Numbered from the stretch's first letter, positions 1 through 8,081 are shown. The stretch: 26,138 nucleotides of DNA from CAYLMG01 sp964464635 (GCA_964464635.1 CAYXGT010000034.1:1-26138), one strand, 5' to 3'. Program-made: numbers and translations. Notes: a model not told the origin generated them from the letters alone.

Positions 1-128
1 GTCTTTGTGTCGGCCTGGAGATGGTCGGCCTGGAGGCAAGCCCGGAGGGAAGATTAGTCCTGCAGCGTCTCTGCAACGTCGTCGAACAATACAGCAAAAT
101 CAACGCAAAGAAAAGTCGCAAGTCGTAA
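1..128 (+). CDS. C-terminal end of an unidentified protein (5' partial)
   Basis: The frame beginning at base 3 is open from the window edge to a TAA at 126-128, giving 41 residues. It has G/C-rich third positions like the housekeeping genes here, whereas frame 1 hits a stop at about 55. The fragment reads as a short loop (GLEMVGLEASPEGR), a probable amphipathic helix (LVLQRLCNVVEQYSK) and a basic tail (INAKKSRKS), a plausible protein C-terminus. I do not recognise the family. A repeat cluster begins three bases after the stop. Another frame (5-190) is also open but reads into the repeat and has the composition of a shadow. That this is coding rests on codon pattern only. Confidence 0.45.
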   Translation, partial: LCVGLEMVGLEASPEGRLVLQRLCNVVEQYSKINAKKSRKS

Positions 129-529
129 GGCAGAATACAGAACACAGGACACAGAATACAGAAAGCGGAGGACAGATGACGGGGAAGTAATAAACAAAAT
201 TCGAAGCACTAAATCCGCAATCCGAAATGGTTCGACACACTCACCATCCTGAGTGAAATCGAAGGACAAATTCTAATTACCAAAATAAAATTTAACCACG
301 AATTAACACGAATTAACACAAAAGAAATAAAAGATTTTGGAAAGAACGCAGAACGCAGAACGCAGAACACAGGACACAGAATACAGAAAACGGAGGACCG
401 AGGACGGATGACAGATGACAGACGACGGAGGACAGGTAAGTTAGAAGTAAGAAAAAAGGCAGAATATACAACTTGCGTATAATAATTTGAAATCAAAGAT
501 AATGGCTTGGCATCAAAGTGCAGAAAGTC
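129..529. repeat. Non-coding cluster of dispersed intergenic repeats
   Basis: About 400 bases with no convincing gene, built from several short repeat types. A 27-base unit (CAGAACACAG, then GACACAGAATACAGAAA) occurs at 138-164 and again, identical, at 363-389. Each copy is followed by CGGAGGAC. The 7-mer GAACGCA is tandemly repeated just before the second copy (about 344-364). A related copy in inverse orientation lies at 24001-24060. Other pieces are an element with TTCGACACACTCACC and CCTGAGTGAAATCGAA (about 229-264) and a unit with doubled ACGAATTAAC (about 296-318). The short ORFs over this region are low-complexity reads of the repeats. Confidence 0.75.
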
Positions 530-1417
530 TTATGTAACCTGAATCAATAATTCAGCTTTTAATTTGGACTTGTCTTCACCTATAATAAAAAGATAGGCGT
601 ATCCACCTAAACACCATGGGCAGCCATAAAACAACTTCCAATCTAATTGACCAAGAAATATGTATCTCTTTCCGTCTTCTATCGGCCATTCGGGATATTG
701 AGCCCAACTTGGCCAACCACCAATTTTAGACCTCGATACATGTTTTAAACCCAAGTAGATATCCTCATCAAAATCGTCTTTTCCCTGAGGAAAATCTTTC
801 GGTAAATTTATACGCTCTATATTGGTATCTTCAGCCAATCCACCCGGAACTTCGTCAACATTGCGAAATGAAACTTTGTATGATTTAGTAAGCGATGGTG
901 CTACTATTCCTCTCGCATCATGATTTAACTTGTCAATGTCAAAGAAGATCGAAAGGTCGTATCCTCTATTCTCTGTATCAAAACAACCAAAGGACATTTG
1001 ACCATTTTTTGTACATTCATCGCAGTAGTGGAATGAAAGTAATGCGTTTTCAGGCATATTTGGTAAAGGAACATCCGAGAGAAGAATTTGAGCGATAAAG
1101 TTCATAGAATGCCCATGTTTACATGTGGGGCGTTCAATATCCTTTGGCCACCATGGTTGACCTGCAACTTTAGTGACAGGTAAAGGTTCTTCTTGTCCTT
1201 CCTGGACTAAGAGCTCACGTGTTGGCTTTGCCAGCTTTAACATATCGTTACGGAATTTTTCCGGATTGCCAATCTGCGGAGTTAACTTGAAAAACGACTT
1301 TTTTACAAAAAAACCTGTATGTACTCCTTTTGTTCGCAGCCATATTTGGAATTTTACATACCTGGCAATTAATTTGCACTTTTCGATATAATAGTATAAA
1401 AATTTCATTGGCCGCAT
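530..1417 (-). CDS. DUF1963 / YwqG-like protein with CxxC motifs
   Basis: A 295-residue cytoplasmic protein with no signal peptide or membrane segment. The body has the signatures of the DUF1963 (YwqG) family: GQPWWP near residues 86-91, an FIAQI strand with PENALLSF near 107-129, then SKIGGWPSWAQ at 230-240, FLGQLDW at 254-260 and a GGYAYLF strand at 271-277. Family function is unknown. The cysteine content is notable: C99 with H101 and H103, C132xxC135, C145 and C266xxC269 could bind zinc, which is inference. Two in-frame ATGs (1417 and 1408) are possible starts and neither has a clear ribosome binding site. The gene is more AT-rich than the pyr operon and faces away from it between repeat-rich spacers, so it may be an accessory acquisition. 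The family call is moderately sure. Confidence 0.7.
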   Translation of the reverse strand: MRPMKFLYYYIEKCKLIARYVKFQIWLRTKGVHTGFFVKKSFFKLTPQIGNPEKFRNDMLKLAKPTRELLVQEGQEEPLPVTKVAGQPWWPKDIERPTCKHGHSMNFIAQILLSDVPLPNMPENALLSFHYCDECTKNGQMSFGCFDTENRGYDLSIFFDIDKLNHDARGIVAPSLTKSYKVSFRNVDEVPGGLAEDTNIERINLPKDFPQGKDDFDEDIYLGLKHVSRSKIGGWPSWAQYPEWPIEDGKRYIFLGQLDWKLFYGCPWCLGGYAYLFIIGEDKSKLKAELLIQVT

Positions 1418-1499
1418 TTTTCAATCTTATTTTTTTTGGTTTTATCTTAGTTGTTTATTGCCGAAGCAGTATGTATTTTTTCTTTTTGCGGGGCGGTTT

Positions 1500-1631
1500 T
1501 TATCGATAAATGATGCTGATGCTCTGGACGTATTTTCCGATGTGGCGGTCTATGTAACCTATGAAGGCCTGCAGCAGTTGCCACTCAGAATCCGGTTTGT
1601 TTGACTGCGGTATGATTTGTACAAGTTTCAT
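1500..1631 (-). CDS. Candidate 43-residue small protein
   Basis: A small ORF starting at ATG 1631 and ending TAA at 1500-1502. The main support is a strong Shine-Dalgarno sequence, GGGAGG (1636-1641 on the minus strand), about four bases before the ATG, together with a balanced composition. The product begins MKLVQIIPQSNKPDSEWQLL and ends QSISIIYR, with a likely amphipathic helix (WQLLQAFIGYIDRHIGKYV) in the middle and no signal peptide. No family recognised. It lies upstream of the DUF1963 gene on the same strand (82 bases apart) and could be co-transcribed with it. It may equally be a chance ORF in a non-coding spacer. Confidence 0.4.
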   Translation of the reverse strand: MKLVQIIPQSNKPDSEWQLLQAFIGYIDRHIGKYVQSISIIYR

Positions 1632-1901
1632 AATGCCTCCCTATCAAATGCCGGCTCAGCGGTATAACACTAAGGTTGTCTCTATGTGCCGGCTTATTTT
1701 GGTGGTATTTTAGCCAGTTTCATCGGGAAAGCAAGAAAAATATAGTCGCTTGTTGCTTGTGCCTTCGTCGAGACTTCGGCGGACAAACGTGCCTCGTCGC
1801 TTGTCAAAAGAATTAAAGTCAAAATTTGCAGGGTATAACGAACAGCGAAAAACGAAATACCAGACGCGAGCAGGGCGGGAAAAACTATAATTTTAGAAAA
1901 C
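1632..1901. other. Intergenic spacer upstream of the pyr operon
   Basis: No gene visible. The spacer contains two GCCGGC boxes about 45 bases apart (near 1650 and 1699). It also has a segment of the type GCCTTCGTCGAGACTTCGG followed by GCCTCGTCGCTTGTC (about 1761-1806), which looks like a dispersed intergenic repeat. An AACGAAATACCAGACGCGAG stretch (about 1851-1870) precedes the pyr promoter. None forms a clear terminator. Confidence 0.5.
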
Positions 1902-1930
1902 TTGCATTTTTGCTTATTTAGTGCTATACT
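1902..1930 (+). promoter_or_regulatory. Sigma-70-type promoter of the pyrRBC operon
   Basis: TTGCAT (1902-1907), a 17-base spacer and TATACT (1925-1930), close to consensus with ideal spacing. The predicted transcript start near 1937 leaves a leader of only about 32 bases before the pyrR ATG. That is too short for the terminator/antiterminator leaders through which PyrR acts in Bacillus. Confidence 0.75.
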
Positions 1931-1968
1931 CTGCTGAATTAAGTTTTGTATGAGGATTGATGTAGATT

Positions 1969-2496
1969 ATGAAATCGCTTCTGACAGCAGAGCAAATCGA
2001 CCAGGTGCTGAACGTTTTGGCGGACAGAATCGTCGCCGACAGCCCGGCTGATACCGATATTGCCGTAATCGGTATCCGCAGCAGGGGTGAGATTCTGGCA
2101 CAACGGCTGTCCGGCAAATTGAGCGAGAAACTGAATAAGCTGGTGCCCTGCGGGACGCTGGATATAACCCTTTACCGCGATGATTTGAATTCGCCGCAGG
2201 GCGATACTCAGCCTGAGGTGCGGACTACCGAAATCGGATTCGATATCGACGGCAGGATAGTCGTTCTGGTCGATGATGTTCTTTATACAGGCAGGAGCGC
2301 CCGGGCGGCGATGGATGCGCTTATAGACCTGGGCAGACCCGAAGCTATCAAGCTGGCGGTCCTGGTGGACAGGAAGGGAAGAGAGTTTCCCATACAGGCT
2401 GATTACGCCGGCTATAAGTCGGACGCCGAGCCGGGAAAAAACGTGCAGGTTCTTTTAGTCGAATCGGACGGAAAAGATGAAGTGATAGTTGAGTGA
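1969..2496 (+). CDS. pyrR: PyrR: pyrimidine operon regulator / uracil phosphoribosyltransferase
   Basis: A 175-residue protein of normal PyrR length. The PRPP-binding signature of type I phosphoribosyltransferases is clear: VVLVDDVLYTGRSARAAMDAL near residues 93-113. The N-terminal IGIRSRGEILAQRL and the LYRDDL segment are also typical of PyrR. In Gram-positive bacteria PyrR binds pyr mRNA in response to UMP/UTP and also makes UMP from uracil and PRPP. Which activity matters here cannot be read from the sequence, and no PyrR-type leader is evident upstream. A potential ATG at 1960 is followed at once by a stop, fixing the start at 1969; GAGGA (1952-1956) is a rather distant ribosome binding site. 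First gene of the pyr operon, running into pyrB with almost no gap. Confidence 0.92.
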   Translation: MKSLLTAEQIDQVLNVLADRIVADSPADTDIAVIGIRSRGEILAQRLSGKLSEKLNKLVPCGTLDITLYRDDLNSPQGDTQPEVRTTEIGFDIDGRIVVLVDDVLYTGRSARAAMDALIDLGRPEAIKLAVLVDRKGREFPIQADYAGYKSDAEPGKNVQVLLVESDGKDEVIVE

Positions 2497-2500
2497 TATT

Positions 2501-3460
2501 ATGGCGCTGAGGAAGAGTAAACAGTTCGAATGGAGGCGGAAACATTTACTTGGACTTCGTGATTTAAGTGCCGACGAGATTGGCTTCATTCTTGATACAG
2601 CAGAAGGTTTCGAGCAGATAAGCAAAAGGGCGGTAAAAAAGGCGCCGGCACTTCGCGGAAAACTGGTGGTTAATCTTTTCTTCGAGGACAGCACAAGGAC
2701 GCGAAACAGCTTTATACTCGCTGCCAGCAGGCTTAGCGCCGACATTATCAACTTTACCAAAAAGAGCAGCTCGGTCAGCAAGGGCGAGACGCTTCTTGAT
2801 ACCGCCAGGAACCTCGAGGCGATGGGAATCGATATTGTTGTAATCAGGCACGAGGCCGGCGGTGCGCCAGCGTTTCTGTCGAGGTGCATTAACGCCTGCG
2901 TTGTCAATGCCGGCGACGGTTTCTGCGAGCACCCGACGCAGGGGCTGCTGGATGTTTATACGATACGAAAAATGAAAGGCACATTGGAGGGATTGAAGAT
3001 TGCAATCGTCGGTGACATTGCGCACTCACGAGTGGCACGCAGTGATATGTGGGCGATGACGAAGCTCGGCGCAGAGGTAATTTTTGTCGGGCCGCCCACG
3101 CTGATGCCGACGGCGGTAGATAAGCTGCCCGTTCAGGTGAGCTATTCGCTCGACGAGGTTATCGAGAAGGTCGATGTGATTAATGTGCTCAGGATTCAGT
3201 TTGAAAGGCAATCCGGCAATCCCTTCCCGTCGGTTCGAGAGTATTCACATTATTTCGGCCTGACGGTCGAGCGGATGAAAAAGGCTAAAAGTGATATACT
3301 CGTTATGCATCCCGGCCCGATTAACAGGGGCCTCGAGATGGAAAGTGAGGTTGCTGACGGTGCCAACAGCGTTATTCTTCAGCAGGTTACCAATGGCGTT
3401 GCGGTGAGGATGGCTGTATTGTTTTTGGTTAACCAGGCAGCGGCGAAAACTGGAAAGTAA
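2501..3460 (+). CDS. pyrB: Aspartate carbamoyltransferase catalytic chain
   Basis: Condenses carbamoyl phosphate with L-aspartate in the second step of de novo pyrimidine synthesis, in the cytoplasm. All hallmarks of the catalytic chain are present (numbering from ATG 2501, 319 residues): FFEDSTRTR at 60-68 for carbamoyl phosphate, the loop SSVSKGET with K94, HPTQ at 144-147, SRVARS at 176-181 and HPGPINRG at 270-277. A TTG at 2489 is an alternative start, overlapping pyrR by eight bases. I prefer ATG 2501, four bases after the pyrR stop, because the extra four residues are not family-like. Neither start has a strong Shine-Dalgarno sequence, so translational coupling to pyrR is likely. No pyrI regulatory chain follows. 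Confidence 0.94.
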   Translation: MALRKSKQFEWRRKHLLGLRDLSADEIGFILDTAEGFEQISKRAVKKAPALRGKLVVNLFFEDSTRTRNSFILAASRLSADIINFTKKSSSVSKGETLLDTARNLEAMGIDIVVIRHEAGGAPAFLSRCINACVVNAGDGFCEHPTQGLLDVYTIRKMKGTLEGLKIAIVGDIAHSRVARSDMWAMTKLGAEVIFVGPPTLMPTAVDKLPVQVSYSLDEVIEKVDVINVLRIQFERQSGNPFPSVREYSHYFGLTVERMKKAKSDILVMHPGPINRGLEMESEVADGANSVILQQVTNGVAVRMAVLFLVNQAAAKTGK

Positions 3461-3476
3461 ATTTTAAGTTAAGACA

Positions 3477-4784
3477 ATGAGCAGTGAATTGCTGATAAAA
3501 AATGGTCGTGTGATAGACCCTGCAAACGGCGTTGATAGGGTTTGCGATGTTCTTATTATCGACGGCAGGATAGCAGAGGTCGGCAGGGTCGAAAGAAACG
3601 TTGAGAAGACAATCGACGCTACCGGCAGGCTGGTTGCGCCCGGCCTGATTGATATTCACGTCCATTTTCGCGAGCCCGGCGACGAGGAAGAGGAAACGAT
3701 AGCAAGCGGCTCGGCGGCGGCGGTAGCAGGGGGATTTACCTCGGTAGTGTGTATGCCCAACACTCGGCCGCCCGTTGAGAATGAGACCGATGTGGAATAT
3801 ATCCATCGCAAGGGCAGACAGACGAGAAAGACTCACGTTTATACCATGGGTGCGATAACAAAGGGGCGCGAAGGCGTTGAGCTTGCCGAGATGGGCTTTA
3901 TGGCGGATGCAGGTGCGGTCGGCTTTACGGATGACGGCAGGGGGCTTCAGGACGCCTCTGTTATGCTGCGGGCCTTAAAGTATGCCTCGATGTTTGGTGT
4001 TGTAATCGCACAGCACTGTCAGGACGACAGTATTGGCGGCAGCGGCGTGATGAATTCAGGCTATTATTCATCTATACTCGGTCTTCCCGGCATAGATGCA
4101 CTGGCGGAAGAAGCGATGCTGTGGCGTGACATACAGCTTGTCAGGAAGGTAAAGAACGGCCGGTTTCGATACCACGCACAGCATATATCGACGGCCGGCT
4201 CAGTCGAACTGATAAGGGCTGCAAAGAAGCAGTCGCTGCCTGTAACCTGTGAAGTGACTGCACATCATCTGCTTTTTGATGAAAAGATGTGCGCAGAATA
4301 TGATACGAATTTCAAGGTTAATCCGCCGCTGAGAACGCAAAAGGATATTGATGCCCTGAAGTCGGCTGTTGCAGAAGGCCTGGTTGATGCTCTGGTCAGT
4401 GACCATGCGCCGCATCTGCAGAGCGAAAAAGAGCTTGAATTTCTTGCAGCGCCTTTCGGTATCGCTTCTCTTGAGTGCTCACTGTCTTTATACGTTAAAG
4501 CCCTGATTGAGCCGGGTATTCTGGACTGGCCGAAACTTATCAGCTTGATGACTGAAAGGCCGGCGGCGATAATCGGGGTTGACAAGGGGACACTCGGGAA
4601 GGGCAGGCAGGGCGATGTTACGATTATCGACCCCGATGCCGAGTATATAATTGACGTAAAACAGTTCCGCTCCAAGAGCAGGAACTGTCCTTGTAACGGC
4701 TGGAAGGTGAAGGGCAGGATTGAGAAAACTATTGTAGGCGGCGAGATAAGATTCAGTGCAGCTGAGACAATGGGCGGTGCTTAA
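3477..4784 (+). CDS. pyrC: Dihydroorotase (class I)
   Basis: Cyclises carbamoyl aspartate to dihydroorotate, the step after PyrB, using a metal site. The 435 residues carry the class I (amidohydrolase) motifs: DIHVHFREPG at 59-68 with the metal histidines, CMPNTRPP at 92-99, FTDDG at 150-154 where class I enzymes place a metal-bridging aspartate, H180 in AQHCQD, AQHIST at 234-239, VNPPLR and the catalytic SDHAPH at 308-313. It starts 16 bases after pyrB with only a weak ribosome binding site. The family also contains inactive homologues that partner PyrB in some bacteria, but the intact metal ligands argue for an active enzyme. Last gene of the operon: the next gene has its own promoter candidate. 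Confidence 0.94.
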   Translation: MSSELLIKNGRVIDPANGVDRVCDVLIIDGRIAEVGRVERNVEKTIDATGRLVAPGLIDIHVHFREPGDEEEETIASGSAAAVAGGFTSVVCMPNTRPPVENETDVEYIHRKGRQTRKTHVYTMGAITKGREGVELAEMGFMADAGAVGFTDDGRGLQDASVMLRALKYASMFGVVIAQHCQDDSIGGSGVMNSGYYSSILGLPGIDALAEEAMLWRDIQLVRKVKNGRFRYHAQHISTAGSVELIRAAKKQSLPVTCEVTAHHLLFDEKMCAEYDTNFKVNPPLRTQKDIDALKSAVAEGLVDALVSDHAPHLQSEKELEFLAAPFGIASLECSLSLYVKALIEPGILDWPKLISLMTERPAAIIGVDKGTLGKGRQGDVTIIDPDAEYIIDVKQFRSKSRNCPCNGWKVKGRIEKTIVGGEIRFSAAETMGGA

Positions 4785-4793
4785 GGTTGCTGT

Positions 4794-4823
4794 TTGGAAA
4801 GACAGAGCTTTATATGGTATGAT
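4794..4823 (+). promoter_or_regulatory. Candidate promoter for the NYN nuclease gene
   Basis: TTGGAA (4794-4799), an 18-base spacer and TATGAT (4818-4823), lying in the 74-base gap after pyrC. The predicted start near 4830 gives a leader of about 29 bases without an obvious Shine-Dalgarno sequence. Confidence 0.5.
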
Positions 4824-4858
4824 TTTTTAAATTTTCAGACCTTTCGGATTTACTGACT

Positions 4859-5335
4859 ATGCCTTTTTTGATTGACGGTTATAATCTGCTCTGGGCGGTT
4901 CACAAGCTCGGTGATGATTCGGAATCCATAACCGATGTTCAGATGTGCAAAATTCTCTCGGGATTTCTAAAGCAGACAGGCGAGAGCGGCGAGGTTGTTT
5001 TCGACGGAATAGGTCCGCCTGATAAAAGCGGCTTTGACAATATGGAAAATCTGGAGGTTTTCTTTACCGGTCTGAATGCAGATGCGGATTCTGTAATTGA
5101 AAATAAGATACGTGCAAACACCGCCCCGAGACGATTGACGGTGGTAAGCAGCGACCGCAGGCTCCGTGACGCTGCGCGGGCGAGAAAGGCAACAGCGGTA
5201 AAGTCGGAAAAATTCTTCGAACAGGTGGGAAAGCAGTTAAGAAAAAAGACACGAAATGTTGAGCCGCAGGCCAAATACCAGGGACTTAGTGAGGGGGAAA
5301 CCGAGCAGTGGCTCAAATTTTTCGACCTTGAATGA
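4859..5335 (+). CDS. NYN-domain (YacP/Rae1-like) ribonuclease
   Basis: A single-domain 158-residue protein of the YacP-type NYN family, PIN-fold nucleases. The acidic metal-binding residues are visible: D6 in FLIDGYNLL, D75/D77 in NADADSVIENKI, and D99 in VVSSDRRLRDAA. The Bacillus member Rae1 cleaves mRNA in the ribosome A site. Sharing that exact role is inference. The C-terminal third is basic then acidic (KQLRKKTRNV to EGETEQW). There is no clear ribosome binding site at ATG 4859, but family proteins start just before the LIDGYN strand, so the start is secure. It is followed after 70 bases by the sensor kinase and may be co-transcribed with it. Confidence 0.82.
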   Translation: MPFLIDGYNLLWAVHKLGDDSESITDVQMCKILSGFLKQTGESGEVVFDGIGPPDKSGFDNMENLEVFFTGLNADADSVIENKIRANTAPRRLTVVSSDRRLRDAARARKATAVKSEKFFEQVGKQLRKKTRNVEPQAKYQGLSEGETEQWLKFFDLE

Positions 5336-5405
5336 TAAAGCATACCTGGCTGCGGCAAAGCCTGATACGGATAGAAGCCGGCCGGAGGCAGGAATAGGAG
5401 GCAGT

Positions 5406-8081
5406 ATGATGTGGTCAAAATTTGCAAAACGAGAAGATAAATATAAGCTTGTGGTAACCGCTGTCCTTTTCGCCGTAGCCTGTGCATTGGTGTACTACTT
5501 TCACATAGTACTCAAAACAGAAGCCATCTTTTCGCACTTTTTTTACGTTCCAATCGTTTTAGCGTGCATCTGGTGGAAGAGGAAAGGTTTAATCGTAGCT
5601 GTATTTTCGTCCGTATATTTGTTTTTAAGCCATTTTTTTTTCAGACCGGATATAATAACCCCTGATGATTATCTTCATGCCGTAATGTTTATAGTTATCG
5701 GCCTGGCAGTTACCATACTAAGTGAGCATACTTCGAGTGCGGAGAAAGCGCTGCGGGAAGGTGAATTGCGATTCCGCTCTCTGGTCGAGGCCACGAGCGA
5801 TTGGATATGGGAGGTGGACGTTAACGGCGTTTTTATCTATGTCAGCCCGAAAGTTAAAGACTTGATAGGATATGAGCCTGAAGAAGTCGTTGGAAAAACG
5901 GCATTCGACCTTATGCCGCCCGATGAAGCGAAGCGGGTATCGCTGCTGTTCGCTGATATTGTTAAATCGCGCAAACCGTTTACCACCCTGGAGGATACTA
6001 TTCTTCACAAAGATGGACGAGCTGTGGTGGTCGAGACCAGTGGCGTGCCAGTTATTGACGAAGGTGGAAATCTTATTGGGTACAGGGGCATCGACCGTGA
6101 CATAACAGAGCGCAAGCAGGCGGAGAAGGCACTGGAGGATAGCGAAGAAATCTATCGTATCCTTGTGGAAAATATTGGTCTTGGCGTTACCCTGGTAGGG
6201 GCCGACTACAGGATAATTATGATTAACACCACCCAGGGTCGCCTTCTTAGAAAGTCTCGGGATAAGTTTGTAGGCGAATATTGCTACAGGGAGTTCGAGA
6301 AACGTGATGCGATTTGTCCGCATTGTCCCGGCAAAAGGGCTATGGCTACGGGGCGCCCTGCAGAAATAGAAACCGAGGGCGTGCGTGATGACGGCAGCCG
6401 TTTTCCGGTTTGGATTCACGCCTTTCCGGTTTACGAGGCGGATGGTACGGTAAAGGGATTCATTGAGGTTGTGGAGGATATCAGCGAGCATAAAAAAGCG
6501 ATGCGTGCCCTTGAAGAATCTGAAAAAAGGTACAAGATGCTTTTTGATAAGGCTGCAGAAGGGATAATAGTAGCTGATATTGAAACAAAAAAATTTAAAT
6601 ATGCCAACCCTGCTATTTGCCGAATGCTTGGTTATTCAGAGCAGGAGTTGGCGAATATGGGAGTGGTCGATATTCACCCCAAAGAGTCCCTGGAGCATGT
6701 TTTTGCTGAATTTGAGGCCCAGGTGAAATGGAGTAAGGCATTGGCGTCGGCGCTTCCGTGTTTGTGTAAAGATGGGACAATAATATATGCGGATATTAAT
6801 ACTGCGAATATGGTGATTGACGGGGTCAGTTGTAATGTTGGCTTTTTTACGGATGTTACCAACAGGGCGCGTGCAGAAGAGCAGCTTCGCCGGGCACACG
6901 ATGAGCTCGAGCAGCGCGTTGAGCAGCGGACGGCTGACCTTGCAAGAGCCAATAAAGAGCTTCGGCGCCAGATTAGACAGAGGGAAGAGGCGGAGAAGGC
7001 GCGATTGGATGCTGAAGAGCGGTTCAGGCATATCTTTGAAAATGCTCTCGTCGGTATTTATAGAACCACTCCCGACGGCCGGATACTTATGGCAAATCCT
7101 GCATTGGTGAAAATGATGGGATGCTCCTCGTTTGAACAGCTTACTAAGCGAAATCTTGAGGATGGTGGTTTTGAACCGACGTATCCGCGTTCATTTTTTA
7201 AGGAAAAAATCGAAAAAGACGGTTCGGTTCGCGGGCTCGAGTATATCTGGATAAAAGAGGATGGTAACAGGCTGTATGTGCGCGAAAGTGCTTTAGCTGT
7301 TAAGGACAATAAGGGTGAAGTGGTTTGTTATGAAGGGACTGTTGAAGATATCACCGAACGTAAAGAGGCCGAAGAGCAGCTTTTGGTTTATCAGAAACAG
7401 CTGCGCTCACTGGCTTTGGAGCTGACACTTGCTGAGGAGCGTATGCGCAGACGTATGGCAATTAATGTGCACGACCATATGGGGCAGAATCTGGCAATTT
7501 CCAAAATCAAGCTGGACTCTTTGCAAAAGGCGATATCTTCGCCGGAGCTTGCCGCAGTAGTGGATGAGGTGCGGGATTTGCTCGGCCAGACGATCGAAAG
7601 TGCACGTTCGTTGACTTTTGAATTGAGCCCGCCTGTTCTTTACGAGCTTGGTTTTGAAGCGGCTGTGGAATGGCTTGTCAGGTATGTCAAAAAAAGAGAT
7701 GGTCTTTCGACGGAGTTCAGAAACGACAGCAAAGACAAACCGCTTGATGATAATGTACGTGTCCTTCTCTTCCAGTCGGTTCGTGAGTCGCTGCATAATG
7801 TTACCAAGCATGCACATGCGAAAAATGTGACGGTTTCTGTATGCAGAGCTGATGATGAAATACAGGTTACCGTTGTGGATGATGGGGTTGGCTTTGATGT
7901 TTCCATGATTCAGTCAGCCGGGCTGTATGGCAGGGGATTTGGTTTGTTTAGTATCAGTGAAAGGCTTGAGAATATTGGCGGCCGGTTCAGTATAAAGTCG
8001 AAACCCGGGGGCGGTACAAAGGTTTTTCTGGCTGCCCCCATAAGCAAAAAGACAGCAAAGAAAAAGGGCAAAAAGAAATGA
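5406..8081 (+). CDS. Membrane sensor histidine kinase with four PAS domains (NarL/UhpB type)
   Basis: Starts at ATG 5406 (or 5409), because AGGAGG at 5396-5401 sits right before it. Upstream in-frame codons would read back into the NYN nuclease gene. 891 residues. About four hydrophobic segments lie at 14-105, then a linker helix. PAS domains lie at roughly 120-235, 245-360, 372-485 and 535-650. A strong coiled coil (485-535) separates the third and fourth. The kinase core is HisKA_3 type with phospho-acceptor H689 in NVHDHMGQNL, followed by an HATPase with N797 in RESLHNVTKHAHA, DDGVGF at 825-830 and GFGLFSI at 844-850. The tail is lysine-rich. PAS2 contains C293, C304 and C307 (ICPHCP), a possible redox or metal site. 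It autophosphorylates and passes phosphate to the overlapping downstream regulator. The signal is unknown. Confidence 0.9.
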   Translation: MMWSKFAKREDKYKLVVTAVLFAVACALVYYFHIVLKTEAIFSHFFYVPIVLACIWWKRKGLIVAVFSSVYLFLSHFFFRPDIITPDDYLHAVMFIVIGLAVTILSEHTSSAEKALREGELRFRSLVEATSDWIWEVDVNGVFIYVSPKVKDLIGYEPEEVVGKTAFDLMPPDEAKRVSLLFADIVKSRKPFTTLEDTILHKDGRAVVVETSGVPVIDEGGNLIGYRGIDRDITERKQAEKALEDSEEIYRILVENIGLGVTLVGADYRIIMINTTQGRLLRKSRDKFVGEYCYREFEKRDAICPHCPGKRAMATGRPAEIETEGVRDDGSRFPVWIHAFPVYEADGTVKGFIEVVEDISEHKKAMRALEESEKRYKMLFDKAAEGIIVADIETKKFKYANPAICRMLGYSEQELANMGVVDIHPKESLEHVFAEFEAQVKWSKALASALPCLCKDGTIIYADINTANMVIDGVSCNVGFFTDVTNRARAEEQLRRAHDELEQRVEQRTADLARANKELRRQIRQREEAEKARLDAEERFRHIFENALVGIYRTTPDGRILMANPALVKMMGCSSFEQLTKRNLEDGGFEPTYPRSFFKEKIEKDGSVRGLEYIWIKEDGNRLYVRESALAVKDNKGEVVCYEGTVEDITERKEAEEQLLVYQKQLRSLALELTLAEERMRRRMAINVHDHMGQNLAISKIKLDSLQKAISSPELAAVVDEVRDLLGQTIESARSLTFELSPPVLYELGFEAAVEWLVRYVKKRDGLSTEFRNDSKDKPLDDNVRVLLFQSVRESLHNVTKHAHAKNVTVSVCRADDEIQVTVVDDGVGFDVSMIQSAGLYGRGFGLFSISERLENIGGRFSIKSKPGGGTKVFLAAPISKKTAKKKGKKK

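Noticed and set aside
344..366. Tandem GAACGCA units considered as a CRISPR array
   Set aside because: The units are 7 bases long, directly adjacent and without unique spacers, and no cas gene is nearby.
1649..1705. GCCGGC boxes as a regulatory hairpin before the pyr operon
   Set aside because: The 6-bp palindromes do not extend into a longer stem and lie about 200 bases upstream of the promoter.
5256..5405. Longer N-terminus of the sensor kinase starting at 5256
   Set aside because: It would overlap the NYN nuclease gene by 80 bases, and the AGGAGG at 5396-5401 points to ATG 5406/5409.
5718..6491. 257-residue minus-strand ORF opposite the sensor kinase
   Set aside because: It lies wholly within the PAS region of the kinase, whose frame is confirmed by domain motifs. 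The antisense product has no family features.
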